Source: Phalacrocorax aristotelis
Taxonomy: Eukaryota > Chordata > Aves > Suliformes > Phalacrocoracidae
DNA: 64,000 bases
Direction of reading: 5' to 3'
Assembly: GCF_949628215.1 (NCBI RefSeq)
Contig: NW_027441306.1
Span: 1-64,000, forward strand
Shown here one piece after another: positions 34,537 through 46,270 of the stretch; position 1 is the stretch's first letter; the number at the start of each line of letters is the position of its first letter. The notes under the pieces are model-generated. The model was not told the DNA's origin. It did no database searches and saw nothing but the letters and a program-made list of their open reading frames with translations. The position numbers and the translations under genes were made by a program.

Positions 34537-34919
34537 GTGAGTTCCCCGGGAGCTGACAGAAGGGAAGAGGGAAAGGAGGAGGACCTTTTCCCCCTGCCCA
34601 GGGCGCAGATGATGGCCGCCTCCCCGGCTCGCCGGAGCTCCCGCTCAGCCTCCCGCTCAGCCTCCCCTTGCCCCGTGCGCCTGCCCCCAGCCCCGGCACC
34701 TCCCCTGAAGCGTGCTGCGTAGCCCTTGGCCACCCCCAGGCCCTGTCGTGAAGGCAGCGAGCCGGCCCTCAAGCGCACTGGATTCCCCCTCGGCGCAGGG
34801 GCCCGTAGCAGTAGCGCGGGGAAGGGGCGCTGTGTCCAGAAGCCCCTGCGCAAGGAGGGGCTTTGGTCAGGGTCGATCGACGGTAATGACGGTCGCTGTT
34901 TCTTCTTTCCCTCTCCCAG

Positions 34920-35111
34920 AGACCGTGCTGAGGACGTGGTTGTCTGTCCTTCCCCCGGGGACGCCGTCGACTGCGGCCGTCTCAGGCTTGCGTGGCTTCT
35001 CTCTGCCCGGCTTTGCCATCCTCGCGGCGCCGGGGCGAAAAGGGACACACAGAGCCCTTCCCGGCTGTGGAGAGGAGCTGCCTCGGCTGAAGCTGGAGAC
35101 GCCAACGAAAG
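34920..35111 (+). other. 192-bp exon-like block, long module 3
   Basis: Same bounds and length as 13642-13833, open frame retained. Confidence 0.4.
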
Positions 35112-35369
35112 GTAAAGCAGAAGAAACTGAAGGCGCTCTGGCTGCCAGCTGCCTTCCTGCTGCAGGCAAGAGAGAGCCTGTCCCTGCAGGTGAGGGAGGA
35201 AGGATCCCCCTTCATAGTCCGCAGCGGGCCAGGCCACCAACGTGCACCGCAGGGTCCGTACGCGTAACCCGGAGTTGGGTACGGGCGTGTAGTGCACGAG
35301 CGAGCTAGGCTACGTGCCGAGGAAGCCTCATCTCGTAAGAGCGGTAAGACACCCACGTATCCTCTTTAG

Positions 35370-35479
35370 GTGGAGGTCGGCCTAGAGTCTGGAGCTGCAG
35401 AAGAGGCAGGGAGGAGAGGAGGGGAAAGAAGCATGTGAACGGCTAAATTGTGCCAGCAGCGCTGAGAGCGAGAGTCGCG
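35370..35479 (+). other. 110-bp exon-like block A, copy 6
   Basis: Acceptor CCTCTTTAG, donor GTCGCG|GTGAGT. Confidence 0.5.
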
Positions 35480-35499
35480 GTGAGTCCTGGGCCACTGGG

Positions 35500-35740
35500 G
35501 CCCCGTTGCCTCTCTTGTGCGTCCTGGGCCCTCCCTGTCTCTCCCCCGGCCCCGTCTCTTTCCTTACCTGCTGCAAAATTTTTTTTTGTTTGTTTGTTTT
35601 TTTTTTTTTTCTTTTGCGCCCCCCCCGCACCTTCTTTCTCCATCTCGCTCTGAGTGGCTCCCTGCCTCCCTGTCTTTTCAGTCCTCCCTCTCTCTGTCCT
35701 GTAGCCTGTGGCTACTTTTCTCTGCCTCTCTCTGCCTGCA
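35500..35740. repeat. Truncated pyrimidine-rich minisatellite, array 6
   Basis: Starts like the other arrays, with a longer T/G run at 35578-35615, then breaks off at CTCTGCCTG before the LTR site. No LTR is present. Confidence 0.7.
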
Positions 35741-35910
35741 CTGGATTCCCCCTCGGCGCAGGGGCCCGTAGCAGTAGCGCGGGGAAGGAGCGGTGTGTCC
35801 AGAAGCCCCTGTGGAAGGAGGCTTTGGTCAGGGTTGATCTGCGGTAATAACGGTTGCTGTTTCCTCTTTCCCTCTCCCAGAGGCTGTGCTCAGGATGGGG
35901 TTGTCTGTCC
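35741..35910 (+). other. Fragment of the long-module leader at the array's right edge
   Basis: CACTGGATTCCCCCTCGG onward matches 34780-34955 with more divergence than between array copies. It includes the TCTCCCAG acceptor, then returns to pyrimidine-rich sequence up to about 36000. It marks the right boundary of the duplicated array. Confidence 0.6.
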
Positions 35911-36912
35911 TTCCTGTTCGTCTCTTCCTCTCTCTATTCCTTTGCGCTGGTCCCTCTCCCTATTGTTTCTTGTTTTGCTTCTCTGAACCTTTTTTTATTC
36001 CCAGCGTTTTCCCGTGACAGGAGCAGCAAAGAAGGGAGCGGAGCATCGGGGTATCCATGGAGAGAGCATTGGGCGTTCTCCTGTCTTTGTGGGGCTGACC
36101 CTGAGGAAGTGTGGTACGTGGGTCGGTAGCATGAATATATATATTTTGTGGGTGCACAAACCCGTTTCAGAGTGTCAGAGGGTAAGGGTTTTGTTCTGTT
36201 CAGTGTAAACATTGTTCTGTTTGGTGAATTTGTCGAAGATGAGAGTTCAGTGGGGGAGGAAGTCAGCTCTCTGGCTGGTTTGAGGGTAAGGTGGGCTGTA
36301 CGTGTTTGTCGGTCATCTCTCACCTGCCAGATGTTTTGAACTAGTTGTATCTGGTTTTCGTAGGGAGTCACGAAGGGGTTTGGGGCTCCCCAGTGGCGGG
36401 TGCTGTGGCCAAAAGAGAAAGCAGGGTCACAGAGTGCTTCATTTACGGGGCTGGCCTCGGCCATCTACTGCACAAACTTCTGGTATGTAGCAATCGGGAC
36501 TCGATTTCCTGAAGGAGGAGAGGATGATGGAGCTCGTTATAAGAGCATAATCGTTTTGTCTTCTTTTGGCAGTACGGGCACCCGAGGACCAGCTTGCTTT
36601 TGAGGAACGGCACGAGGATGTTGGTGTCGACGCTCAGCAGAGGAAGGAAGCTTCTTTTGGAGGCCAAGAAGATGAAGTAGACTGCTTATTTGTTGTGTTT
36701 GATTTTCATTGCGGGGATGGGGAGGGGTGGAACATGCAAAACGCGGTCCTGGGCAGGGGAGGTTTCTGATGTGGGAGGCCGTGAGAGAGATCATGGACGC
36801 TGCTGGACAGGCGTTAGAACCCGTTGCTCAGGTTGGACGGACCCGGCAGAACCACCGCACCATCTTAAGTAATGCCTGCTCACGTACTGAGATTTTAGTA
36901 GTTGCCCCCGCA
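35911..36912. other. Single-copy stretch, no supported gene
   Basis: Leaves the array at about 36000. Acceptor-like CTTTTGGCAG ends near 36571 and is followed by short open frames that I cannot assign. Nothing recognisable in either strand. Confidence 0.35.
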
Positions 36913-37443
36913 TCAGCTTTGGCTTTTCCTCGTCGAGCTTGTGTTTTGGCAAGAAGCGTCTTTCGTTAAGCGTTTGGGTCTAAGGGGTGTCCGTGAGGCT
37001 ACGTGGTGCCCATCCCCATGAGATTTTGTGACCATCAAGTGATATTCAGCATCCATCTTATGCCCGTCTCCTGTAACTACTCTGCAGTTTTCGCTTAAGG
37101 CTTGATAGCGCAGCGTTAGCTGAGGGCGGCATTTCCCCCGCTGGCCCCTCCACGCCGACGGCGTTTCCCCTGCCGGCCGCTGTCCGTTCCCTGTAACTGT
37201 GACTCTTGTCCCGGCAGAACCTTTGCCAAAGCCACCTTTGTGCTCCACAGCAGTCTGTTTTCTGTCTCGAGTATGTTTCTTTTCGGTATCCGATACCCCA
37301 GAGCTGTGTACCGTTGGCTCAGGTCTCTTCTTGAGCTTCTGCGAGAAGAGAGAGCCTTCATCTGTTTTAATCCATGTGTCTCCTGGGGTGTTTTTTTGTT
37401 GTCCTTTACAATTTAGTTTTGCCCCAGCTACTGAGGTGTTAAT
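36913..37443 (-). CDS. Unidentified open frame, possible exon
   Basis: One minus-strand frame stays open for 176 codons, from a TAA at 37444-37446 to a TGA at 36913, in sequence that is not GC-extreme. The residues are charged and varied (for example SLFSQKLKKRPEPTVHSSG, then EKKHTRDRKQTAVEHKGG), unlike the low-complexity frames elsewhere in the window. There is no ATG near its start, so it would have to be a spliced or terminal exon, or a chance frame. No domain recognised. Confidence 0.2.
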   Translation of the reverse strand: MNTSVAGAKLNCKGQQKNTPGDTWIKTDEGSLFSQKLKKRPEPTVHSSGVSDTEKKHTRDRKQTAVEHKGGFGKGSAGTRVTVTGNGQRPAGETPSAWRGQRGKCRPQLTLRYQALSENCRVVTGDGHKMDAEYHLMVTKSHGDGHHVASRTPLRPKRLTKDASCQNTSSTRKSQS

Positions 37444-40250
37444 TTAGCTGCTTCATACGGTTCCCGATACGCTTGTGTATTTCCACGTTTCTTTTCGTGT
37501 TTTTTGTCCTTTGAGACTGATCTAGTTCTGTTAAGGGACTGAGCGAGAGAGAGCGTTGAGGTGACTCCGAATGGTTGATGGCTTTACAATAAATGATTTA
37601 CTTTATAACCAGAGATATTTTTTGAGAAGGGGTTCTTAAAAGATTTCGTTCTGCTTTGCCATTCCGCTGGGGTAGATGAGCCCCAGCCTTTTTTCAGGAG
37701 GCTCATTCTGCTCCTGGGCTTCTCTGGTACTGTTCCTTGAGTTGGTTGCAGGTTTTGAGCTGTCTAAGCTCTTTGGGTAGGTGTGTTTTGACATTCAGAG
37801 ATGGGGAGGTTTCTGGTTGAGGTAAGAGATTAAGGAGCAGTCAAAGTTGAGCAGCAGATATATATTAGGAAGTACACTTGTACGAGCTTTTGTTTTCCCT
37901 TGGGTCAGTAAGTTTTTGTTGGGTGTTCAGGGGTAGCAAGATGGTCTAATAGTGTGTTTTGGATTATTTGGTTTTGTGGGGGTGTTATGGTTTTGTCTGG
38001 GTTTTTTTGTTTGTGGTTTGTTGGGTTTTTTTGTGTGTGGTAGGTTTTTTGTTTGTTTTGTCTTGTTTTCCAGGAATTTTGACTTGACTGAAGGTAGAAC
38101 CTTATATTTTTTCCACCAGTTTTGCCTGTGTTGTGCAAGTTGTTGACGTTATCTCTCAATAGGACTGATGGTGAGATGCTGCGGTAGGGGTTAGGGTGAG
38201 TGTGTTGTACACATCTGTATATGGAGCTCTAGCCTTCCTTCAGAAAGCAGCAGGGACGTAACGCATAGTGTGTGTCGGTGTACGGGACTGCTCGTCGCCT
38301 TTCCCGATCGCCCGCAGAGTACCACGTTGTCCCGAGAACCTTTGCAGCTTGCGGCAGGTCCCTTGTAGATTATAAGCATCAGGGCTTCTGTTATTTTGTG
38401 GGCCTGTAGAGAGCACGGAGTCTGCGGGAAGCCGGAAGGTGGGAGGTGCTCGCAGAACGCGGGGCAGAGGTGGGAAGGGCGGCTCCCGAGGAGCGGCTGA
38501 CAGAGGGGCTTTAGGGGTGCAAATACAGGGCAGGAGCGGTCGGGAAGGAGTGAGGTTCCTTCCCTGACAGTTCAGGAGGAGAGGAGGGGTTTTTGAAGTC
38601 TTGGTACCGGGGAATGGTTGGGAAAGGGGTGTTTAAGTGTTAGCTAATGGTCGTGTTCTGTGTGCAAGCAGCCTCCGGTAGCCCAGTCTCCTTCCCCGTA
38701 TGTGTCAGCACGGCCGCTCGAGCGTGCTGTCTGCCGAGAGGTTCTCCACGCGGCTGTTCATGGAGTCGCTCAGGAGTGAGTTACCTACAAAAGGAGAGTG
38801 TGTCGCTACACCAGCCACGCCTGTTTGCTTCCCGTACTGCTTTTGGCATTTGCCCTATCGGTGTCCGCCTGTGCTTGAGTCATCTGACACGAACTGTGAT
38901 TTTTGTGTGTTGCGTGGTTTGACTTTTTCTTGCAGGTTAAGTAACAGGTCGAGGGTTAAGCAGGACAGTCGAGCGAGGCGTGACGGCAAAGGCGAGCAGA
39001 TGGCGTCGTGTGCTGTGACGGGGCGGGCTGTGAGGTCACTCGTCTGGGATTTCTGCCTTTGGGGTCTCTGTGTTGCCGAACAAGTCGGTCAAAAGGATTT
39101 GTTAGTTTGTTTTGCGTGGTGAGCTCTTGCTTTTGGAAAGCAGTGTCCAACATCTGTGTGCCTCTCCGTATTTCCCCAGAAGTGGGCCCGGCATTGAAGG
39201 TGACGGTTCCCCAGCCATCGGGGACGGACCGAGAATGCGAGCAGGCACCTGACGTGGCCACTGACCCGGGAGGCACGGACTGGGAGGTGAGCGGAGCCGT
39301 GTTGGCACGGTAGGGGAAAGGATGAGTCTGGAATGTGGCTGTTGGTGCAGATGCGCGGTAGGGAGCCGGACACGGAAGGGAGGGGGCGAACAGAGCATCG
39401 TGAGAAGGTAGGTCAGCACGTGACAACGGAGGGGTCGTGCAGTGCGAGCACCTATGTGACTAGTTAATGAAGGGACTCACAAAACTATATGCAAAGCGGG
39501 ATGTCTGCCCCGAGCTCGTTGGGCAAGGTGAGCGATGAACAGGGAGCCGTAGCAGCTGTTATTTTTGAGGTGTGGAATTGTTTGTGAGCGGGCGGCCGCT
39601 TCCAGGCGCAGGGGTCGCCTTGTCTCTCTGGTTCTCTAGGCACCGTAGGTGGCGGCGGCCACGACATCCAGCCTCATTAGAGCGTGGGGGAGCGGAAGTT
39701 CACGGCGCTTCCGAGGAGGCTGTTGTTGCGGAAGTGGCCGGCGTTGAGTGGTGCGATGCTGAGTGATGGCACCGCACGTTTGGAGATGAAGAGTATCCGT
39801 GTGACCGCAGCCCCATCCTACGTAGCCTGTGTGGCCTTTTTAAAGGATGGCTTTTGAGCCCCCGGATTTGGAAGGGAAGCTGAGGGGCCGATGCGGTCTT
39901 TGTGCGGGTGGCCGGTCGGTTGGGGGAAGCGCAGGTGGGGCGGGCAGGGGTTGTAAAATCAGCGGAGGGTACCGTTCAGAGACCGGACACGTTTGGGCCG
40001 AGAGAGGTTGTGGTGTCCTTTCTGCAAAACAGAAGCATCTGCCAGGCAGGGGAGTTCCTGCCTGTGCTTGTGCTGTTGTGTGGATTTTGTAGTCTGTCTT
40101 TGTTCCTTACTGTACTCGGGTCTCGATGTGTCTGTTGTTCTCCGTGCTGAGCAGGCACCTAGGTAGCAATATTGAGGGTTTTGCAAGCCCTGGCTCATCG
40201 GCATAATGGTAACCGAGAGCTTCCTTTCTCGCATTTTAAGTCTACTGCAT
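37444..40250. other. Single-copy stretch without a supported gene
   Basis: A G/T-rich low-complexity tract of TTTTTGTTTGTGG type lies at 37965-38065. Mixed composition follows, with CpG-richer patches near 38400-38560 and 39550-39950. Scattered donor- and acceptor-like sites are present but no convincing coding frame. Confidence 0.4.
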
Positions 40251-40769
40251 AGATTTGTCTTGTGTCTGAAATATTAGACCTTTATAGAAGGTCATCTTTT
40301 TGCAGCGGTGATTAAGGCGGCCTCGATACTGCTGCTGACGAGCAGTCTGAATACGCAGAGCCCTTTTCTGGGACCTGTTCCCTGCACCTGAACCGTTCTG
40401 AGGTCTTTAAGAGTGGCTTGTCGCTCGTACGTCGTCCTAGTTGTGGGTATATGGTTTCATTGCAGGTGATGATGGTAGGTGACTTCTCTGCGGATGCTAT
40501 AGCTTCTTCCTCGCTGCCGTATAGATCTTCTCGCCCGGTGGCATCTCTGGGCCGGAAGTCCGTCGTCTCGGTGAGAGTTTTCTTAGGTGCCTCGATCGCG
40601 TCGCTTGTAGTATTTGTGAGCGGTGTCGGTCCGTGCATGTCGATGCCTGTGTCAGAGCTGCTCCGCCTGGGGGTGTAGCAATGGTAGAGCGGAGGAAAGA
40701 ATAGCAATAAGAGTATATGGTTAATGTTAATATGCGTAGACTGTTTTGGCAACGCCCGTACAACCCTCG
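40251..40769. other. Stretch with no feature seen
   Basis: Mixed composition; minus-strand frames at 40312-40763 lack recognisable motifs. Confidence 0.4.
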
Positions 40770-42250
40770 TCGGAGCGAGTGGCCGTTGGCAGCGGGCGAG
40801 GATGGTAATTTCCGGGGTGTTTTGTGGGTGCCGAGGGGATGACCGTAGCTGCCTGGGAGAGGCAGCTAGAGTGCTAGCTGAGCAGAGGGCACCTCTCAGC
40901 TGTTCAAGCTTGTACGTGCGTGGGGCTTAACATTTGATTGAAGGTATTTCCTTTAATGGCATGCAGTAGTTGGGCTCTAGATGGTATTCCTACGTGGAAG
41001 CAAGACCTGTGGAATGGTTAAGCTGTTGCTGTGCGTCCAGGTGACTTGTTCTATCATGCTGTTCTTGCAGAGGATGAAGATGGAGCTGTGCAGGGTGATG
41101 GAGCAGAGCTGAGTAGAGCACACTAAGGCAGCGGGTCCGTGTGCGGGATTAAAGGGAAGATGCGACCGAAGGCTATTTGAGGAGCATTTCAGGCGAGCTG
41201 GGTCGCAGTGAGGGGGCGCTTGGGGCTGGTGACTTTGTTCTCTTTGCTCTCAGGAGCACAGCGCTATCCCTAGGGGCTGGCAAGGTTCTAATTGTGGGGC
41301 CGGCGCCCATCGGGTGCTTCTTTTTGCGTTACAGTTTAAAGCGTGGATCGCTCTGATGTTTGAGGAGTTTCTGGGCAGTTGTCGTCTGCGGCGTCGTTCC
41401 CAGATGCGTGAACAGCTCTGCTCTGTCGCTGTCTGTTTTCAGGGAGCGTGATTTCTTCCCTGCATCCTTACGTTCTTAGGTCTTGTAGCTGGGCTTCTTG
41501 TGCCTCCTCCCTCTCAGTTTTGAGAGGAACTTCTTGTCACGGGCCCTGACGCTCTTCTAATCATTTTGGATCTCGTTAGGGCCTCCTTGCATCCCTGTCA
41601 GGGTTCTGCAGGTCTTGTTGCTGGACGAGCTCTTCCGTCCAGTTGTCTCTGTGTTTGCCGAGAGCGTTCTCTCGTCTTGGAGGCGCGCAGTTTGTAGTGT
41701 TTCTCATAGCGTTGGTGTGTGCGTTTTGTGAGTTTGGCTCGGAGCCGCCTTGCTGGCCGTGTAGAGTCGGGTAGGTGGCACAGCGATGAGAGCTTAGGGT
41801 TCATCTGTTGCTGTGCTAAGGCTGTTGGGGGAAAGGTGGTACCGTCATCTCGGATGGAGTGGCCCTCCTCAGCAGGCAAGGACCGTAATCACCGTGACGT
41901 TTTGTGGGCTCGGAGGCCGTGACCGCGGCTATCTGGGAGAGGCAGCTAGAGTTCAGCTGAGCAGATTACCTCTGCAGGGTGTTCAAGCTTGTACGTGCGT
42001 AGGGCTTCATGTTTGATGTCATATGTTTGTTTTTAATGGCAGGTTATAGTCGGTGTTCAGGAACAGTTAAGGTACTGCTGTGCAACCAGGCGACTTGTTT
42101 GGTATTGGTTTTGGAGATGCCGAGGGACGAGTCGTGCAGGGCGACGGAGGGGAACTGAGGGGACCGATGTAAGCGGGTGAGTCGGTGCGTGGTGTATATA
42201 GAGGGAAGATGTGACCGATGCCTCTATGACTCCATTGCTCCTTGCGTTTG
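40770..42250. repeat. Diverged tandem duplicate of about 1.07 kb
   Basis: The stretch 40770-41170 recurs at 41840-42210, with shared words such as GGGAGAGGCAGCTAGAG, GTTCAAGCTTGTACGTGCGT and CAGGYGACTTGTT. Both are relatives of 2150-2440 in the macro-unit start. They include versions of the 60-bp exon-like block, but with in-frame stops. Confidence 0.55.
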
Positions 42251-44485
42251 TCTTTTGTTTTGGTTTTGAAGTAGCGTAGCAATGAGCAAAGGAGGCAAGT
42301 CGAGCAAGGCGAGTGGTGATTGGTGGGCTGAAGTAGCAGCTCTTTTCTGAGGTGTTGTGTTGCTGGTGAAGTTATAAGCAATGCGTGTCGTTTGGGTGTT
42401 ACGGACGGCGGGCGAGGTGCCATGTTCAGCTGCAAGTGACGTAGGCCGGGTGGGAGGCTGTCGAGGGAAAGGGGTGCGAGACGGGGATCGGTGCGGGCAG
42501 GCTGTGGCATCGGGCAGCATCTCAGGAGGTGCCTTTTCGCTTGGCTTTTTGCAGGTGCCGCTGGCAGGCTCGGAGTGCTGCTGCCGCACGCCTATGAGAG
42601 GTCTGAGAAGGTGGGGCAGCGGCCAGCATCTAAGACCAGAGAATGCTGTGGTCCGTCGTCGAGCTCTTCAGTTTTGTAGGTAACACGTGGGCCGTCTTTG
42701 GAACGGCGTATGAGCATTAGAAGTGAGCTGGGTAGTAATGAGGAAGTCACGGGGCGGTGATTTCTCACGAGCGTAACGGTAGTTTACTGTGTGTTGATAC
42801 GTTTGGTGCCACAAGCGATGACGGAAGCGGGGTGTGATGCTGGAATCTGTGCAGAGCAGGTGAGCCGATGGGCATGTTCGTTTTGATGAGGGGGGTGCTC
42901 TGGAAGAGATCTGTGTTGACCTGTGTGATACTTATTGCTGGCTCTGGGTTTTTTCCTTTTTTACATGATGAAGAGGCACCTGGCCACTGCAAGAATATCC
43001 TGGTTAGCTGGTGTGTTTCTTGTTGTGAAAGGATGCATAATCTGACCCATCTGAAAGCCCCACAGTGTGACTTTTGTTAGGAAGAGATTTTGAAGAATTG
43101 AGATATTTCTTATTCAGTGAGGTTGCATTCTATGAACTTGCCATCAGAGTGCATCTTAGAGACAGTGTCTTTGTCAGCAGAACTCATCAGCACAAGACTT
43201 GCAAAGTATTGCTTTTTTTTAAAGACAAAAAAATCCATGGTCCTTGCGGAGATCCAAGCACAGCACATACTCCAAAGGTTGATGGCATTGGTAGTGCTTG
43301 GGTTCTCAGTTGTAACAGTCGAGATACCATAAAATGCGGTTCCCCTGCATGCTTCGGTACAGCCGAACGCATTAGCAGGTCTGCCGGTCCTTCTTGGTAG
43401 CCCCGTGTATTGCAACACTGGGGATTTGATTTGTGTGGTTTTTTGTTGTGGTATTTTTTTTTTCCCCCCCCCAAAAAAGTAAAACTGTATCGGGGATCTC
43501 TTCACTCACCGATTCTTCTGTCATAAATGAAAGTTTAAAAAAAAGCTAACATCGTCTGATTTACGACGTGACTTGCGCTCTTTCAGCTGTAACTGCCAAG
43601 CAGATGTAGGGTACGATTTGTTAGGTGTACTTAAGCAGGTAGGTATTTGTTGTAAATATTTAATGAGGGGCGACTGAATGTTGTGGGGGGGTGTTTCCTG
43701 CCGGTATTTTGAGGGAGCGCTCTTAAGTACTTTATTTCAGTCTCGCTTTCGACGCGCGTTTCCCTGGCAGTTCAGCAGCATCTCTTGGGCGGGGCAGCCG
43801 GGCGGACGTCCCTCCCGACTCCGTAACACGCCAAAACCCCCCAGTCACGTTGCTGCTGTGTATTTTGGAGATAGATAATCTTATGGCGGGCGTGAACGGC
43901 TGTGCGAGTTGAATGAACGCAGAAGGAAAATGGAAAGCTTTTAGAGCCTAGACGCTCATATTGGATGCGCGTAAACACGCGCCCGCCTTCTCAGCACAAA
44001 GTGAATTACTGAGATTTATTCTTAATTTTTTACGTTACTCTTTCAAGTTTGACACGCTTCACTTCAGGCTTCGTGGAGCCAGGCAGCAAGACGTGCGGCG
44101 GCAGGGCGAGGGCTGTAGCTGCTGCGGTGGGTCTGTAAGCGGAGGTTCCGGTTCCGGTACAACTTTGCCCCGCAGCCTCACGGGGTTATCTCCCCGCAGC
44201 GGTGCCGTAAGGAAGGGATGAGACGTTTTCCAGCACCAGCCAGAGCGTTCAGTGTTACGCGAAGGATCTGTTCAAAATGGTATCGGTTAGTCTTAATACC
44301 GTTTTCAAGCGTTCCAATCACTCTAGCTTTTAAAGGATGTGTTGTGTTTTGACGTGACCCGTTTGCCTGGAATCTTGCTGCGGCTCAATTTCCTTCCTAC
44401 CCCTTATGCTGACTGAGCTCCTCCATTTTCTTCTGTGCTATTTTATTAACGTGCTGAAATATAGTTTGGGATTTCTGTTTTTCAG
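42251..44485. other. Single-copy stretch without a supported gene
   Basis: CpG-rich patches lie near 42370-42620 and 44080-44220; an AT-richer part lies at 42940-43560. A short minus-strand frame ending at 43110 (KDTVSKMHSDGKFIECNLTE) looks protein-like but has no partner exon that I can identify. Confidence 0.35.
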
Positions 44486-44546
44486 ATGTCGTCTAAGTGT
44501 CTCGTGATGCTCAAGAGATGCCTGCCGGTCGTTAAGCGTGGTGAAG
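44486..44546 (+). other. 61-bp exon-like block starting with ATG
   Basis: Acceptor TTCTGTTTTTCAG is followed directly by ATGTCGTCTAAG, and the block ends in GGTGAAG|GTAAGG. It encodes MSSKCLVMLKRCLPVVKRGE. The product is not recognised and the downstream frame past the donor is GC-driven. Candidate coding first exon of an unknown transcript. Confidence 0.3.
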
Positions 44547-45139
44547 GTAAGGGGCCATCCCTCGGCCTGGAGGCTCCTGGCTCTGTCTCCAGCGGGTGCC
44601 CCGCAGGTGCGGCCGCGAGGGCTGCCCGGTGGGGAGAGTCGGGGCCCCCAGGGACCGGGGCTGTTTGTCACCCCGGGGAGCCCGTCCCAGTGCGGGAACA
44701 TGTCCGAGCGGAGCCCGAGAGAGACGTGACACCGTCCTCTGGCACGCTCCTGCTCTGCCGTGGGGCAGGCGCCAGCCTGCGGACAGGGGCTGGGGGGGCT
44801 GCAGCTGTTTGGGGGGGCTGCCCCACCTTTTAGATTTTAGCAGAGCTCCCCCTTTTCTGGGGGGTGTGGGAGGGGTGTGCGTGTACCTTTGTAAATGGCA
44901 CTATTAAAGTAATGAGCTGCAGGTTGGAGCAGGTTCCCTTGTTTAGTGCCCTTCTTGGGGGTGAATAAAATTGGGGGAGTCCTGGGGGGGGTGTGACGAT
45001 GTCACGTGGGGTGCCCCGGTGTCACTGGGGGAGCTGATAATGCGTCAGAGGAACAGGTGAGTGGGGGCGTCATGTAGGGGTTCCCCCCCAAAAAGGGGGG
45101 TTACAGCCCCAAAATGCCTGAAAATTCAGGGGGGCTATT
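44547..45139 (+). other. GC-rich stretch with possible polyadenylation signals
   Basis: ATTAAA at 44903-44908 and AATAAA at 44964-44969, both followed by G/T-rich sequence, could end a plus-strand transcript. G-runs of six or more at 44790-45120. Confidence 0.3.
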
Positions 45140-45840
45140 ACAAAAACCTCTTATATATATTGACATGTGTAATATTAATTTATAGATGGATAAAGGGATT
45201 TTGAGATAAGAACTTATCTCTCCTATATTATATAACGGATTTCGGGATACAAAAATTCTGCATCGAGATGCAGGGTTTTAAAACACAAAAGTAACTCGAC
45301 CGTCTATATATCTAGATCAAAAAATAAAGGAGTTTAAAGTGAAAAGGATAGATGAAGGAATTCAAAGCAGAAGAAAGTCTGACTAGAGCGAGCATCTACG
45401 CTTAGTGTGTGTTACATAGTCTAAGTAGATGTGTAATCTAAATAGAGGTTATATAGAGTGAAATAAGCCGAGGTATAACTGTAAGTAGATGTCTAAATAG
45501 AGAAGTCGAAAAAGATTGAAGTGTCAAAGGGTAAGTAAGCAGATAGCTAGCCTAAATAGCTGTTTTATGTACGTGTTAATATGGAAGTCTAAACAGGTAT
45601 GTGTAAAGAGATATTCTGGGTAAGTGTAAATAGCCTAAATAGGTGTAAGTGTAAATATAATAGCTAAGTCTAAACAGATGTTGTATGTAAATGTAAAACA
45701 GATAGTATATATAAAATATAGATGTACTCCGTAAGGATGTGTAAGTAGACACATAGTGCAAATGTCTATGCTATGTAAGGTTTTAAAATGCAAAGAAACC
45801 ACGTTGATAGAGATGTTTATAGAGAAGATTTAAAAATTAG
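45140..45840. repeat. AT-rich degenerate repeat of TAAATAG/TGTAAGTAGATG type
   Basis: Abrupt shift from G-rich to AT-rich DNA. Recurrent words such as TGTAAGTAGATGT, CTAAATAG, GTGTAAATA and CTAAACAG are repeated with irregular spacing across about 450 bp (45400-45770), preceded by AT-rich sequence with TATATA runs. No coding potential. Confidence 0.65.
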
Positions 45841-45879
45841 ACACACAGCCCACCCCCCAATCAACTGAAGGCACAAAAG

Positions 45880-46270
45880 CGCTTTCAAATGCTGCCCCTT
45901 CCCCGTTCTCCTTCTCCCATCCCGATTTGGGGCCGATTCCCCCAAATGGGGACTTTCCCCTCTGGGGCTGCGTAGGCAGCCTGGGAGCTGCTGCCAGGGC
46001 AGACACACACTCCAAAGCCCCTGAGTCTGGGTCTGCAATGGGGGGTGAAAAACCCCAAACAGGTTTGGGGGAAAGACAACAATTCGGGGCTCTTGGGAAA
46101 GCCCACTCCTGCTGGGTTTGTGCAGTTGGAAAGGAGGGGGGTAAAAAAAGCGGGGGTGGGGGGGCGGAACCCTGCTAACCATTCTCATGCACAAAAGCAA
46201 AAAATCGCCAATTTCAATGTTGTGGAAAGGGTGAAAAAAACCCGGAAGTGAACCGTTTGGAAAAGCAATC
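45880..46270. repeat. Diverged duplicate of 2610-2960
   Basis: TCCCATCCCGATTTGGGG to the AAAAGCAA stretch follows 2625-2960 (and 60260-60600) base by base with many substitutions and small indels, so it is an older duplication than the macro-repeat. Confidence 0.7.

Noticed and set aside
38180-38200. GGGGTTAGGGT as telomere-like repeat
   Set aside because: Only a single TTAGGG unit, not an array.
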